From positions 99,399 to 163,398 of the forward strand of contig DJHM01000056.1 of assembly GCA_002433075.1 (NCBI GenBank): 64,000 nucleotides of DNA, read 5' to 3'. The translations under genes were made by a program, and so were the position numbers. The number at the start of each line of letters is the position of its first letter. The first letter of the stretch is position 1. Of the stretch, positions 33,642-42,508 are shown in pieces. The notes beneath the pieces were generated by a model. It searched no databases and was not told the origin of the DNA. It saw nothing but the letters and a program-made list of their open reading frames with translations. Source of the stretch: Latescibacteria bacterium UBA6620 (GTDB taxonomy: Bacteria > Latescibacterota > UBA2968).

Positions 33642-34655
33642 CTAGGTTTTCTCCACGAACTGAATCCAAAGGGGCGATTCACCCACCTTGAACGTCTCCT
33701 TCTCTTCGAGCGCTCCGCTGCCGTGATCGATCTTGTAGGTGGCGAGCCGTCCCGATCCCTGTCCCGCCGACAGGATGTAATTCCCCGTCGGGTCGATCGC
33801 GAAGAAGCGCGGTGTCTCTTCGGTCGGCTGATGTCCTTTTGCGGTCAGCGTTCCATCATCGTCGATCCCGAAAATCGCCAGACTGTCGTGACCGCGATTG
33901 GACGCGTAGAGATGTTTCCCGTCCTGCGTGATTCGAATCTCTGCTGTGGATTTCCCCTCGGGCGTCACGCCCTCAGGATGCGTCGAGATGACCTGGAAAG
34001 ACGAGAGGGTCCCGTTCTCCAGATCGAAGTGATAAGCGCTCACGGTGCAGCCGTTCTCGTTGATCGAATACAGGAGGTCTTTGTTCGGATGGATAGCAAA
34101 GTGGCGCGGCCCTTCGGGGGTCTCGGGTTGGACCTTCGGTGGATCATTCGCGGAAAGCGCTCCCGAAGTTTCGTCGAACCGGAACTGGTATATCGCATTC
34201 GAAGGGTTCGTATGGGGGACAAAGGCGAACCGGTTCGAACGATCCGTCTGAATGCTGTGGGCGCGAATTTCTGTTTCGATCTTCTGCAGAGGCTCGTCGC
34301 TCAACGTGCCGTCGTCGTTGATCGCGTGGACGCTCACGTGACCCGAACCGTAGTATGACGCCAGAAGGAACCGATCCGTGTTGTCCGTCTTCACATACGG
34401 GGATCCATCGTGAAGGGGGACCTGACCGATCGGGGTCAACGCTCCGGATGATCGGTCGATGCGCAGGCTCTGAAACACCTTGTCCTGCCTGAGACACACG
34501 AACATCAGCGATCCGTCCGCGGTGGTCGCCACCGTCCCCGGTGACCCGCTCATCTGAATGTCCGCTTCCTGCGTCAGCTTCCCCGAATCCGCATCCATGA
34601 CGAACTTGGAGAAATAGTCGTTGCCTGAATTCGATACGTAGACGTGGTAGCTCAT
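33642..34655 (-). CDS. Lactonase family protein (6-phosphogluconolactonase-like beta-propeller)
   Basis: 337 aa seven-bladed propeller of the Pgl/YbhE family. Typical are YVSNSGNDYFSKF, GPRHFAIHPNKDLLYSINENGCTVSAYHFD (in parts GPRHFAIHPNKDLL, YSINENG), EGKSTAEIRITQDGKHLYASNRGHDSLAIF and FAIDPTGNYILSAGQGSGRL. It would open a sugar lactone. AAGGAGTC precedes the ATG. Downstream of the DUF6785-like gene and near a uronate dehydrogenase-like gene, it could hydrolyse the aldarolactone that such an enzyme forms (inference). Confidence 0.88.
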   Translation of the reverse strand: MSYHVYVSNSGNDYFSKFVMDADSGKLTQEADIQMSGSPGTVATTADGSLMFVCLRQDKVFQSLRIDRSSGALTPIGQVPLHDGSPYVKTDNTDRFLLASYYGSGHVSVHAINDDGTLSDEPLQKIETEIRAHSIQTDRSNRFAFVPHTNPSNAIYQFRFDETSGALSANDPPKVQPETPEGPRHFAIHPNKDLLYSINENGCTVSAYHFDLENGTLSSFQVISTHPEGVTPEGKSTAEIRITQDGKHLYASNRGHDSLAIFGIDDDGTLTAKGHQPTEETPRFFAIDPTGNYILSAGQGSGRLATYKIDHGSGALEEKETFKVGESPLWIQFVEKT

Positions 34656-34807
34656 AAGACTCCTTCCATAGGTTTGCCCGTATATCTTCAGCGCGTGGGG
34701 GCAAGCAGACGTGGCGACGTTTGCTATCGTGCATCGCTGCCAGCCTTGTCGATCTCACGGGCTCGGATCTTCCTGCCGGGTCATCTCTATTCCTCAGTGG
34801 GCACCGC

Positions 34808-36769
34808 TCAGTCCGAGAACGGAATCCCGTGTCCGTCTCCCGGAAACCAGATCCAGTCCACAAAGAACGAGATGCCGGCCGCGACATAGTAACCCATAAT
34901 CAGTCCGAGGAAAACCGGTCTGGCACCACGATACGTTCGGGACCCTCCGAACCTCAGAATGGCGAACTTACACATCCATCCGATGAAGATGGGAAAGATG
35001 ACATTCGTCACCGGATAGGCGGCTCCCGCGGCCAGGCCCAGGGGATGGAATGGCCACCAAGGAAACCTGGCGCGCAGCACATATAGCATCGTGGTAAGAC
35101 CCATTCCGCTCCCCAGGAAGGCGAGTTTCCGCCAGTCAGGGGGTACAGGTGATCGGCTGTACTTGACGACGAAGTCCCAGGGCCCGCGAGCCAGACCGCC
35201 CGATATCTGGGATCCGTAGTTGCCCGCTCCCGTCTGGTATGCCATCACGATGATGTAGAAAATCGATGCCGCAATACCCACCCCGCAGGCCGCCAGAATC
35301 GCACCCGCCAGGGCCCGTCTCTGTCCCTTGATCGTGTCGAAGAGTTTGACGCTGTGTGCGATCGCGGGCATCAGAGTCGTCTTCATATCTCCGTGCCAAC
35401 CCATCGACAACCCGAGGGCGGCCATCGTCCGGGTCGAGATCACATCCGTGCCGAAGGCGAACATCGTGAAGACCTGCGGCAACATCACTGCACGAATCGT
35501 AATGACTCCAGTCTCTGCGATGATTCGCGTAATCCCCAGGTAGATCACCATCATACCCGGCATGAAGATCCCGACCACCCACAGTTCCAGCCCACTGGCG
35601 TAGAGCCAGCCACCGAGAAACAGGTTCCCTCCGAGGAAACTCAATACCGCCGTTCGATAGGATAGCAATTCGTCCGAGTCGTCCACCGTCGGGTCTCGAT
35701 GAATCGCCTTGCGCCAGACATTTCCGAGGTGCCCCCTCGCCACCCATAAACCGTAGCCCACGACGACGATCCACACACCCATCATCTGCCAACCGACTGG
35801 AATGAAGCTGGTGCCTGCGAAATTAGGCTCAGAGATTTTCAGACCGAATCGGTTGTAGGTCGCCTCCTGCGCGACGGCAAGTATGAAGAAGAAGACGATG
35901 CTGAAGGACACGTCAAGCTTGATCAAATAGGTGAATCCCACGATCGGCCAGTAGAGCGCCATTCTGATCGGCGACACACCGTAGCCGATCGAAATCGGAC
36001 TGAGACGCCAGGGCGCTTTGGGTAAATCGTGACTGAAATAGCCGAGCACGTTCCACAGGATACCCGCAGCCGAGAACCCGAAGCCGAGCCAGAACAGTGA
36101 AGATCTCAGCAGAGGCGGAAAGAATGATCTGTCTTCAGGCTCCCTCCCGACCAGCACGAGTGGAACCTCCACCAGAGGAAACTCGAGACGCTCGTACTCG
36201 ATCCATTGCTTTCGCAGGATCACCATCGTGGAGAAAAGAATCAGACAGACCGCTCCAAGCAGACTGAACCACCAGAGAAGCGGCCAGATCCAGACATCCC
36301 ACGGAATCGATTCTCCCCGGGGAAGCCCCTCGAAGAACCACGTGAGTGCTGGTCCCGGCTGGATCACGGCCCAGGTCGGAAGATGCTCGTGCGTATACTC
36401 CGCCCATCCGTTCGTCGGATCGGCCAGGTAGTGGGGAACCGCGAGAGAGGAAATCAGACGACTGAGGAAGTAGGTCGGCAGAGTCGACGCGATCAGCCCC
36501 ATACTGAACACGACGAGAAGTTCGCCTCGGTTGATCCTGAGGGGGCGGCGAAGAAAGACAGCGACAATGAAAAACGGAAAGACGGCCGCCAACGACAGAT
36601 GGTTCTGTGCCAGGCGTGTGGTGTGGAGAATATGGCGTGCGTAGAAGCCGCCCAGGGCGGCGGCGAGCACCAGGATGAGCCCGATCGTCACCGCCTTCCA
36701 GGTGACAGCCCTCTGGGTCTCGATGTCGGTAGTCGCTTCGGGATGCGTGTCCTGCTGCGGGAGAGCCAT
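34808..36769 (-). CDS. Large multi-pass membrane protein (DUF6785/DUF6784-like), copy 1
   Basis: 653 aa with about 14 predicted membrane helices and a long tail. It begins MALP like its 646-aa paralogue (55204-57144). Shared segments include ETTRLAQNHLSLAAVFP-like (TTRLAQNHLSLAAVFP), GLPRGESIPWDVWIWPLLWW, ERLEFPLVEVPL, RDPTVDDSDELLSYRTAV and the C-terminus WIWFPGDGHGIPFSD. I recall this type from planctomycete-like and candidate-phylum genomes as DUF6785; function is unknown but transport is plausible. It sits in the sugar-acid operon between aldo/keto reductase and lactonase, so an uptake role is the best guess. Confidence 0.85.
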   Translation of the reverse strand: MALPQQDTHPEATTDIETQRAVTWKAVTIGLILVLAAALGGFYARHILHTTRLAQNHLSLAAVFPFFIVAVFLRRPLRINRGELLVVFSMGLIASTLPTYFLSRLISSLAVPHYLADPTNGWAEYTHEHLPTWAVIQPGPALTWFFEGLPRGESIPWDVWIWPLLWWFSLLGAVCLILFSTMVILRKQWIEYERLEFPLVEVPLVLVGREPEDRSFFPPLLRSSLFWLGFGFSAAGILWNVLGYFSHDLPKAPWRLSPISIGYGVSPIRMALYWPIVGFTYLIKLDVSFSIVFFFILAVAQEATYNRFGLKISEPNFAGTSFIPVGWQMMGVWIVVVGYGLWVARGHLGNVWRKAIHRDPTVDDSDELLSYRTAVLSFLGGNLFLGGWLYASGLELWVVGIFMPGMMVIYLGITRIIAETGVITIRAVMLPQVFTMFAFGTDVISTRTMAALGLSMGWHGDMKTTLMPAIAHSVKLFDTIKGQRRALAGAILAACGVGIAASIFYIIVMAYQTGAGNYGSQISGGLARGPWDFVVKYSRSPVPPDWRKLAFLGSGMGLTTMLYVLRARFPWWPFHPLGLAAGAAYPVTNVIFPIFIGWMCKFAILRFGGSRTYRGARPVFLGLIMGYYVAAGISFFVDWIWFPGDGHGIPFSD

Positions 36770-36775
36770 CGACCG

Positions 36776-37726
36776 TCAGCGCTTCAGAGGAACCCGAATG
36801 TAGCCGTCCTCGTAGAAGTTCTGCGCCAGTGGCTCGAGGTCGCTCCAAAAATCTTCGGTCAGTTCAACAGACCCGGCCTGGATATTCTGAACCGCCTGCT
36901 CGGGGCTCTCCGCTCCAGGAACGGTCGTCGCCACGAGGGGATGTCGCAAGCACCACTGCAGTGCCGCGGCCACCATCGACACACCGTAGTCCTCGCACAC
37001 CTGCTTGATTTTCCCCGCGTGCTCGACAATCTCAAGAGTGAAGTCTCGATTGAGATAGTCGATCCCCTCCACGGGTCCCGTCGCAAGAAGACCCCGCTCG
37101 AGCGGGGTCGCCAGCACGATGCCCACCTCGTGTTCTGCCGCGGCCGAGAATATGTAGCGCTCGGCACTGCGATTCAGAAGGCTCCACGCATCCGGCACGA
37201 CGGCCACGTCGAATTCGCCCGTCTCGATGAAGGGCCCGTTGGCTTCCGGGTCGTTCGCCGCAGTCCCGATAAACCGTACCGATCCTTCATCCTGCAACTT
37301 TCGCAGTGCGCCCAGCGCACAATCCTTACCCAGAACTTCGGGAAGCGGGATTCCCATCGCGTCATGGATGTAGAGAATCTCGAAACGCTCGACGCCCAGA
37401 CGTTCCTGGCTGTCCTCGACGTGACGCATTACCGCATCGTAACTGTAGTCCCGCCCCCCCCTGAGCTGTCCCACTTTCGTCGTCACGATCACATCGTTTC
37501 GATCGAGACGGGTCTTCAGTACGTTCCCGATGGCCTGCTCGCTCAGCGTCCCGCCGTAGAGCGGGGCGGTATCGATCAGCGTGCAGCCTTCATCCAGGGC
37601 AGCTTCAACCGTCGCCATCGCCGCGTCCAGATCTGTGCCGCCTTCAGGCTGACGACCAATAAATGCTCCACCCAGTCCGACAACGGGAACTTCAAGACCC
37701 GTTCTTCCCAACGTTTTCGTTCTCAC
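36776..37726 (-). CDS. Aldo/keto reductase
   Basis: 316 aa from the GTG at 37724-37726 (VRTKTLGRTGLEVPVVGLGG), with GAGG upstream; the earlier ATG at 37771 overlaps the upstream gene. TIM-barrel AKR with the GCTLIDTAPLYGG segment carrying catalytic Asp and Tyr, Lys in VTTKVG, His replaced or shifted in EILYIHDA. L-fucose/D-arabinose dehydrogenase-like members share this length. It reduces or oxidises a sugar or aldehyde. Operon with the uronate dehydrogenase-like and DUF6785-like genes. Confidence 0.88.
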   Translation of the reverse strand: MRTKTLGRTGLEVPVVGLGGAFIGRQPEGGTDLDAAMATVEAALDEGCTLIDTAPLYGGTLSEQAIGNVLKTRLDRNDVIVTTKVGQLRGGRDYSYDAVMRHVEDSQERLGVERFEILYIHDAMGIPLPEVLGKDCALGALRKLQDEGSVRFIGTAANDPEANGPFIETGEFDVAVVPDAWSLLNRSAERYIFSAAAEHEVGIVLATPLERGLLATGPVEGIDYLNRDFTLEIVEHAGKIKQVCEDYGVSMVAAALQWCLRHPLVATTVPGAESPEQAVQNIQAGSVELTEDFWSDLEPLAQNFYEDGYIRVPLKR

Positions 37727-37758
37727 GCAATCCTCATCCTGCGAAGGGTGCCCGTCGG

Positions 37759-38514
37759 TTATCTGAACCACGCCTCCGAATTGTCCTGAGGTCGATAACC
37801 CAGCACGCGCTCCGTTTCGTCAAGATCGAAAACACGCCGGTCGTTGCGGCTGATCACGTAGGCATTCGTGAAGCCCACTTCCGCTTCGATGGCGCACCGA
37901 TGTGCTTCTACGCAATCGCGGTGACTGAGCCACATCGCTCGCATATAGTCCTCGGCCGATGTGCCGACCTTTGTCGAGGGGTCGTTTTCCTGAATCAGCC
38001 AACCGATCCGCATTCCCACAAACTCGATGCCGTGCTTCTCGAAATAGAGCCTCCCCAGATTCTCGCCGAGCAATTTTGACACAGCGTAAAACGAGTCCGG
38101 GTTCGGAGCATCCGGCAGTTCGAGACGAACCTTCTTGTCCGGATCGAGGGTCTCCGGTGTTGTCCGAATCGTGTGGCCGTGCATCGTGTGGTTGGTGGAA
38201 GCAAAGATCATCCGCTTCACGCCCGCCAACCGGCCGGCCTCGAACGTGTTGTGTGTCGCATCGATGTTGTTTTCGACGATGCTCTTCCACGAAGCGTCAG
38301 GACTCGGATTCGCCCCAAGATGAATCAGGGCTTCCACCCCCTCGAACGCCCCGGTTAGGGCCTCGATGTCGTCGAACGCCACAACGGTCGACGGCATATC
38401 AACCGCACGCCGGGTGATCGCCCGAACGGAATAGTCTTCCCTCAGACCCTCCATCAGCACGCGACCCACCGTGCCATTCGCACCGGTAATTCCTATTTCT
38501 CGATATCTGGACAT
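37759..38514 (-). CDS. NAD-dependent epimerase/dehydratase family protein, uronate dehydrogenase-like
   Basis: 251 aa extended SDR. N-terminal GANGTVGRVL binds NAD; catalytic Tyr and Lys in SFYAVSKLLGE; Ser/Thr in IFASTNHTMHGH; Arg in RIGWLI. The length and the FASTNHTMHGH and YAVSK contexts match uronate dehydrogenase (Udh), which oxidises glucuronate and galacturonate to the aldarolactone. The lactonase and MDR genes downstream support that pathway. Assignment of substrate is inference. Confidence 0.83.
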   Translation of the reverse strand: MSRYREIGITGANGTVGRVLMEGLREDYSVRAITRRAVDMPSTVVAFDDIEALTGAFEGVEALIHLGANPSPDASWKSIVENNIDATHNTFEAGRLAGVKRMIFASTNHTMHGHTIRTTPETLDPDKKVRLELPDAPNPDSFYAVSKLLGENLGRLYFEKHGIEFVGMRIGWLIQENDPSTKVGTSAEDYMRAMWLSHRDCVEAHRCAIEAEVGFTNAYVISRNDRRVFDLDETERVLGYRPQDNSEAWFR

Positions 38515-38542
38515 CGTATGTGGTGAATCCAGCTCAGGTCGC

Positions 38543-39574
38543 CTAGGTCATTTCGCTCAGCTTGATCGGCCGCCCCTCAGCCACCGATCGATCGGCGGCG
38601 AAGACGACACGATGCGACTCGAACGCCGTATCGAAATCCGTCAACGGCATCGGAGAGTCGTTGTCGATGCTCTCCACGAACGCCTCAAACTGAGGCTGGT
38701 AGGGATGGTCGTTCACGTCGCCGGAGTCGATCAACGGCGCGTCGAGCATACTCCATCGGTCCTTGGTGATTCCGTCGATCTTCGAGGAGTAAAATTTGTT
38801 GTCGAGCATACTCCCCTGGCTACCGACCAGATGCAGATGGAAGTAATACGGCTGGAGGCAGTCGACGACCGATGCCACCTTGCCCAGACCGCCGTTTTGG
38901 AACTTGAGGATCGTCACGCTCGTCGTTGCATATTCATAGGGTTGGAAGTGCTCGCTCGAACTCTTGGTTTCGTAGCTCGTCACCTCTTTCACCTCGTCGT
39001 CCATACACAAAAGAAGCGCATCCAACGCGTGACACCCGGCCGTCAGGAGGCTGCTTCCTCCCATCTCCTTCTTGATGTTCCAGCCGTACTGCCCGTACCA
39101 CGGTCCGATCCCGTGATAGTAATCGATTTCGCCGTAGTGCAGATCGCCCAGCAGGCCCTGGTCGATCACAGACTTCGTCATCTGAAACTGGCCGCAGAAC
39201 CGTACCTCGAAGCAGACGCACGACTTGACGCCTGCTTTGTGGATCGCGTCCCGAACCCGCTTCGCGTTTTCCCAATCGATCGATATCGGTTTCTCGATCA
39301 ACACGTGCTTACCCGCCTCGGCCGCCGTCACCGTCTGATCAGGGTGGAAGGGATGGGGCGTGCAGATATCCACGATGTCAACCGCCGCAACCATTTCGTC
39401 GTAATCCTTGTAGACCTCGATCGGAATCCCGAACTGTGCTTCGAGGTCCTTCGGATCCAGGTCGCGCCTCGAACACACGGCTGTGACGTCTGCGCCTTCG
39501 ACATTCTTGAACGTCTCGATGTGAGCGCCGGCAACCCACCCGACCCCCACGATGCCCACTTTATGATCGCTCAT
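38543..39574 (-). CDS. Gfo/Idh/MocA family oxidoreductase
   Basis: 343 aa with Rossmann GVGWVAGAHI, catalytic EKP (LIEKPIS) and C-terminal beta-sheet domain (GGSSLLTAGCHALDALLL). Likely dehydrogenates a sugar or inositol. AGGAGG precedes the ATG. It heads the leftward sugar-acid operon. Upstream lies a region with three phased TTACGT sites, a possible operator. Confidence 0.92.
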   Translation of the reverse strand: MSDHKVGIVGVGWVAGAHIETFKNVEGADVTAVCSRRDLDPKDLEAQFGIPIEVYKDYDEMVAAVDIVDICTPHPFHPDQTVTAAEAGKHVLIEKPISIDWENAKRVRDAIHKAGVKSCVCFEVRFCGQFQMTKSVIDQGLLGDLHYGEIDYYHGIGPWYGQYGWNIKKEMGGSSLLTAGCHALDALLLCMDDEVKEVTSYETKSSSEHFQPYEYATTSVTILKFQNGGLGKVASVVDCLQPYYFHLHLVGSQGSMLDNKFYSSKIDGITKDRWSMLDAPLIDSGDVNDHPYQPQFEAFVESIDNDSPMPLTDFDTAFESHRVVFAADRSVAEGRPIKLSEMT

Positions 39575-39630
39575 CGCTGCCTCCTGACAGGTCCAAACTC
39601 TGTCCTAAATCCTGCATTTACAAGGCCCAA

Positions 39631-39666
39631 TTACGTAAATCGGGTGCGCGACGTAAAGAGTTACGT
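39631..39666. promoter_or_regulatory. Phased TTACGT sites upstream of the sugar-acid operon
   Basis: TTACGTAA at 39631-39638, ACGTAA at 39651-39656 and TTACGT at 39661-39666 sit at 20- and 10-bp spacing, two turns and one turn of the helix. CCCAA (39626-39630) and TTGGG (39666-39670) flank them as inverted copies. A multi-site operator is plausible; the regulator is not known. Confidence 0.4.
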
Positions 39667-39679
39667 TGGGCAACGGAAA

Positions 39680-39707
39680 GGGCTCCCGAACCAATGCCCG
39701 GGAGCCC
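39680..39707 (-). terminator. Intrinsic terminator after the nucleoside hydrolase pseudogene
   Basis: GGGCTCCCG (39680-39688) pairs with CGGGAGCCC (39699-39707), perfect 9-bp stem, followed leftward by TTTCC. It lies 20 nt past the stop at 39728 of the restored nucleoside hydrolase frame, marking the end of that transcription unit. Confidence 0.7.
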
Positions 39708-39727
39708 CGTTTCACCCTGCTCGACGC

Positions 39728-40650
39728 TCAGGAAGACGTCAACCGTTCCACCAGCAGATCTTCGCCCCCCCCCGAGGTCGCGCCAGTCCGTCGCGCAGTG
39801 AACGACACTGGCGCCTGCTTCCTCTCGCGTGAAGCCATCATCCGTGTTTCGAATCGGCAGGTCTTCCATCACGCAGTGGTCCGTCGCGAAGGCGAGATAG
39901 ACCGCCACCGTATCGAACAGGATCGAGCTCTGTCTTTTCCAGAAAACGGGGTCTTCGGACGCTCCTTTGCCGCGCTGCCACCACGTTCGGTAGTTGGCGA
40001 TCACGGCTTCCGCAAGGGGATCGTCGCTCTCGACGACGCGCGCGCGCTTTTCACCCTCCAGTTGAACGATCCCGCACGTGTCCAGCGGTGTGATCGTCGC
40101 GTCCCACGGACCTTCGAACACCGTCTGAGCCGAATCGGGGCTGTTCACGACGTTCGCCTCGGCAATGACTCGATCGCGGTCTCACTTGTGGCCTTTCCGC
40201 AGACTCCCGTGCATTCCGACAAAGCCGGCGTTTCGGGCGATTTCGGGTTCCCTGTGAAGAGCTGCGGAAACCGTCGGCAATGGCCCGATGGCGATCACCG
40301 TCACAGGCTCATCGGACCCGAGAATCGTTTCGATCATCGCCCCCACACCATCCTCGATCACGTCCCCTGCGTAGGAGGACAACTCATACCCCTCGGCGCA
40401 CGGGCTCCTGGCGTGTCTCACCTGTGTTGCAGTCCCACTCGGGACCCAACCCAACGGGCAGATCCTGACGCTCCCCAGCCTCCATAATCTGACAGGCGAG
40501 CTTCGCACGATACGCTGGCCTTCCTCGATCCGTTGTCAGGAGACCTACGTCGAGTTCCGGACATCGCAACAGGAAGGCCAGCGCCCACGTATCGTCAATA
40601 TCGCTACCGATGTCGGTATCGAAGATGACGGGAACAGGAATAGAATCCTC
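39728..40650 (-). pseudogene. Nucleoside hydrolase (IUNH family), multiply disrupted
   Basis: Inosine-uridine nucleoside hydrolase split over frames. The Ca-binding motif FDTDIGSDIDDTWALAF lies at about 40576-40626 but no start codon precedes it before an in-frame TGA (40651). A frameshift occurs in 40381-40440 after CNTGE. The next frame carries YELSSYAGDVIEDGVGAMI and VIAIGPLPTVSAAL until a TGA at 40182-40184 inside a conserved stretch, then ITPLDTCGIVQLEG. Finally a 9-G run at 39765-39773 shifts the C-terminus; with 8 G it would end EDLLVERLTSS at 39728. Four lesions make it dead. Confidence 0.88.
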
Positions 40651-40706
40651 TCAGGATGGCTCAACGAAACCATCATCTTAGGGAAACGGGAAGCAGAACT
40701 CCGATG

Positions 40707-41418
40707 TTAGTAAAGGCTCATCAGACCTTCCGTACCAGGGATCGGCTTCTTCTCATAGTCATCTGTGATCCACCTATCATCGGAAGGAAGGCCGGGGGTT
40801 CGATAGGCATAGACCACAGTCCAGCGCGTGTCTTCGCTGGACTTCGGAGAAACAGCGTGAAGCTCGTGAGTCCACATCGCGATGACCGTGCCAGGAGGCA
40901 CAGCCAGCGCTTCGATCTGAAGGGGATCTCCAATCTGGAGATGCGTCTTCTCTGACATCCAAATCGCGACGCAGGTCTTCGTCCGTCTCGACGTCCTCAC
41001 CTGCCTGTGCATCCCGATACGCGTGACTCCCCGGAACAACCTTGAGCCCCGCGTCATCCTTGGTGAATCCGTTCACGTAGAAGAAGATTCGCACAAAGCC
41101 AAGGTTCAGATCCCAGTTCTCCTCTCCGTAGCTGTGCGCGTGCCAGGAAGTTCCCCGATCGTCTTGCAGACGCGTCAACGATACGCAGTGGTCATACCGG
41201 ATGTCCTCGCCCAGGATCGATCTGGCGAGTTCGAGCATCTGTGGATGGCTGATGAGGCTTTCGAGATAGGGATCGTGTTCGGCCGAATACTTCCGCGCCT
41301 CGTGTCCCTCCCGCTCCGTCGGACGAAGCGACTCGATTCTCCTCAGGGAATCGACCAACCGACTCCCAGCTGAATCCGTGAGCAGGTCGGGGAATACGAT
41401 ATGCCCGTCGCGATCCAT
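40707..41418 (-). pseudogene. Phytanoyl-CoA dioxygenase (PhyH) family, frameshifted
   Basis: Start ATG at 41416-41418 (MDRDGHIVFPDLL). The first frame carries iron motif His-Ala-His (TSWHAHSYGEENWDL) and VVPGSHAYRD. Near 40957-40963 one extra base in a TTT tract (GATTTGGATG) moves the coding frame; the rest is SEKTHLQIGDPLQIEALAVP and MWTHELHAV with the distal His, ending at 40707. An intact product would be about 236 aa. It is the third of four consecutive damaged genes. Confidence 0.85.
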
Positions 41419-41483
41419 CCTGGAACGTTCGGCTTGCCCGAACACGTAGGTGCCGAAGATCGGATCCGGCCGGGTCGTTGTGC

Positions 41484-42414
41484 TCACTCGAACGTACACC
41501 CGAGTTTTACGTTACTGGCCGGGTCGCTCATAATCTTCGGATACTCGTTCACGATCTGGTAGAAGGGTACGATAGGCGACACAATCGGCTCCCCCGTCAG
41601 CGTTCCATCACTCAGAAGTTTCCAGCAGTGTTCGAAAATACGCGCCTCCGTCCACCGGGGATGGTCCCGGAGGGGGGCGCTGCAAGCGCGAGAGAAAATG
41701 AGGTTCGGCGTGTTGAAATGCGCCTCTGCCCCCAGGTCGAGCCCTTCTCCGTAGGGGGGCGGATAGGCGCCCGCAACAACGTTCCCTCCGTAGGCGACGC
41801 CTCGAAGAGCAGCTTGCATCGCGTGGACGTTTCCGCTGTACTCGATCACCACGTCCGCTCCCCGATTCTGAGTCGCTCGCTTGATCTCCAGACCGGCGTC
41901 ACAGGCGCTCGGATCAAGAACGGCATCCGCACCGCACCTGCTTGCCGCCTCTCGCCGGTTGTCGAGTGGGTCCAGCGCGATGACCGGATCGGCACCGCTC
42001 AATTTGGCAAGCTGCACGACCAACAACCCGATCGCCCCCATTCCGAACACCGCAACCGCATCGCCCACCCGAACGTGGCCGTCTCGGACGGCCCCCATCG
42101 CGAACTCAGCGGGGTCCAGACAGACTGCGGATTGCCAGGGCATATTCCTCGGTAACTTCCAGCAGCGACCCGCGTCTCTGGCAATCAGATCTCGGAATGG
42201 GCTGTGTGCGGTGACACGATCGCCAACCGAAAATTCCGTCACCCCCGCCCCCACGGCCTCGGTCTCCGTAGCCTTTTACACTGGCCGTCTCTGTCCCGTG
42301 TTTGGCAGCTGCCTGCTGCGACCGGATCAGGACCTGGCCATCGTCGACCACGGGGTCCTCCACCTCACGGATTTCCAGACTGTCGGGCGACAGCGCGACG
42401 ATCTCACGTGCCAT
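41484..42414 (-). pseudogene. Medium-chain dehydrogenase (zinc-binding), frameshifted and apparently deleted internally
   Basis: The N-terminus (MAREIVALSPDSLEIREVED, then AAKHGTETASVKGYGD) is in one frame up to about 42260. GAGVTEFSVGDRVTAHSPF and the nucleotide domain (VFGMGAIGLLVVQLAKLSGA) continue in another frame to 41484. Comparison with family layout suggests that about 30-40 codons are missing at the junction, so this is a small deletion plus frameshift. The sequence resembles the AKHGTE-type MDR subgroup. Confidence 0.83.
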
Positions 42415-42431
42415 TCGCGAACCTCTTTAAC

Positions 42432-42501
42432 GTAGGTGTGGATTCAATCCGCGGCATTCGTACGGATTGAATCCTTTGGTGCGCATAAAATCCGCACCTA
42501 C
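42432..42501. repeat. Nested inverted repeat (REP/MITE-like hairpin)
   Basis: GTAGGTGTGGATT (42432-42444) pairs with AATCCGCACCTAC (42489-42501) with one mismatch, and inside GGATTCAATCCG (42440-42451) pairs perfectly with CGGATTGAATCC (42463-42474). The element fills the gap between SMP-30 and MDR pseudogenes. It resembles a mobilisable REP or MITE-type palindrome, near the REP-associated transposase gene. Confidence 0.65.
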
Positions 42502-42508
42502 TCCTGGT

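Noticed and set aside
40182..40184. TGA in the nucleoside hydrolase as a second selenocysteine
   Set aside because: The family has no Cys at this site, and the gene carries three other lesions. Decay explains it better.
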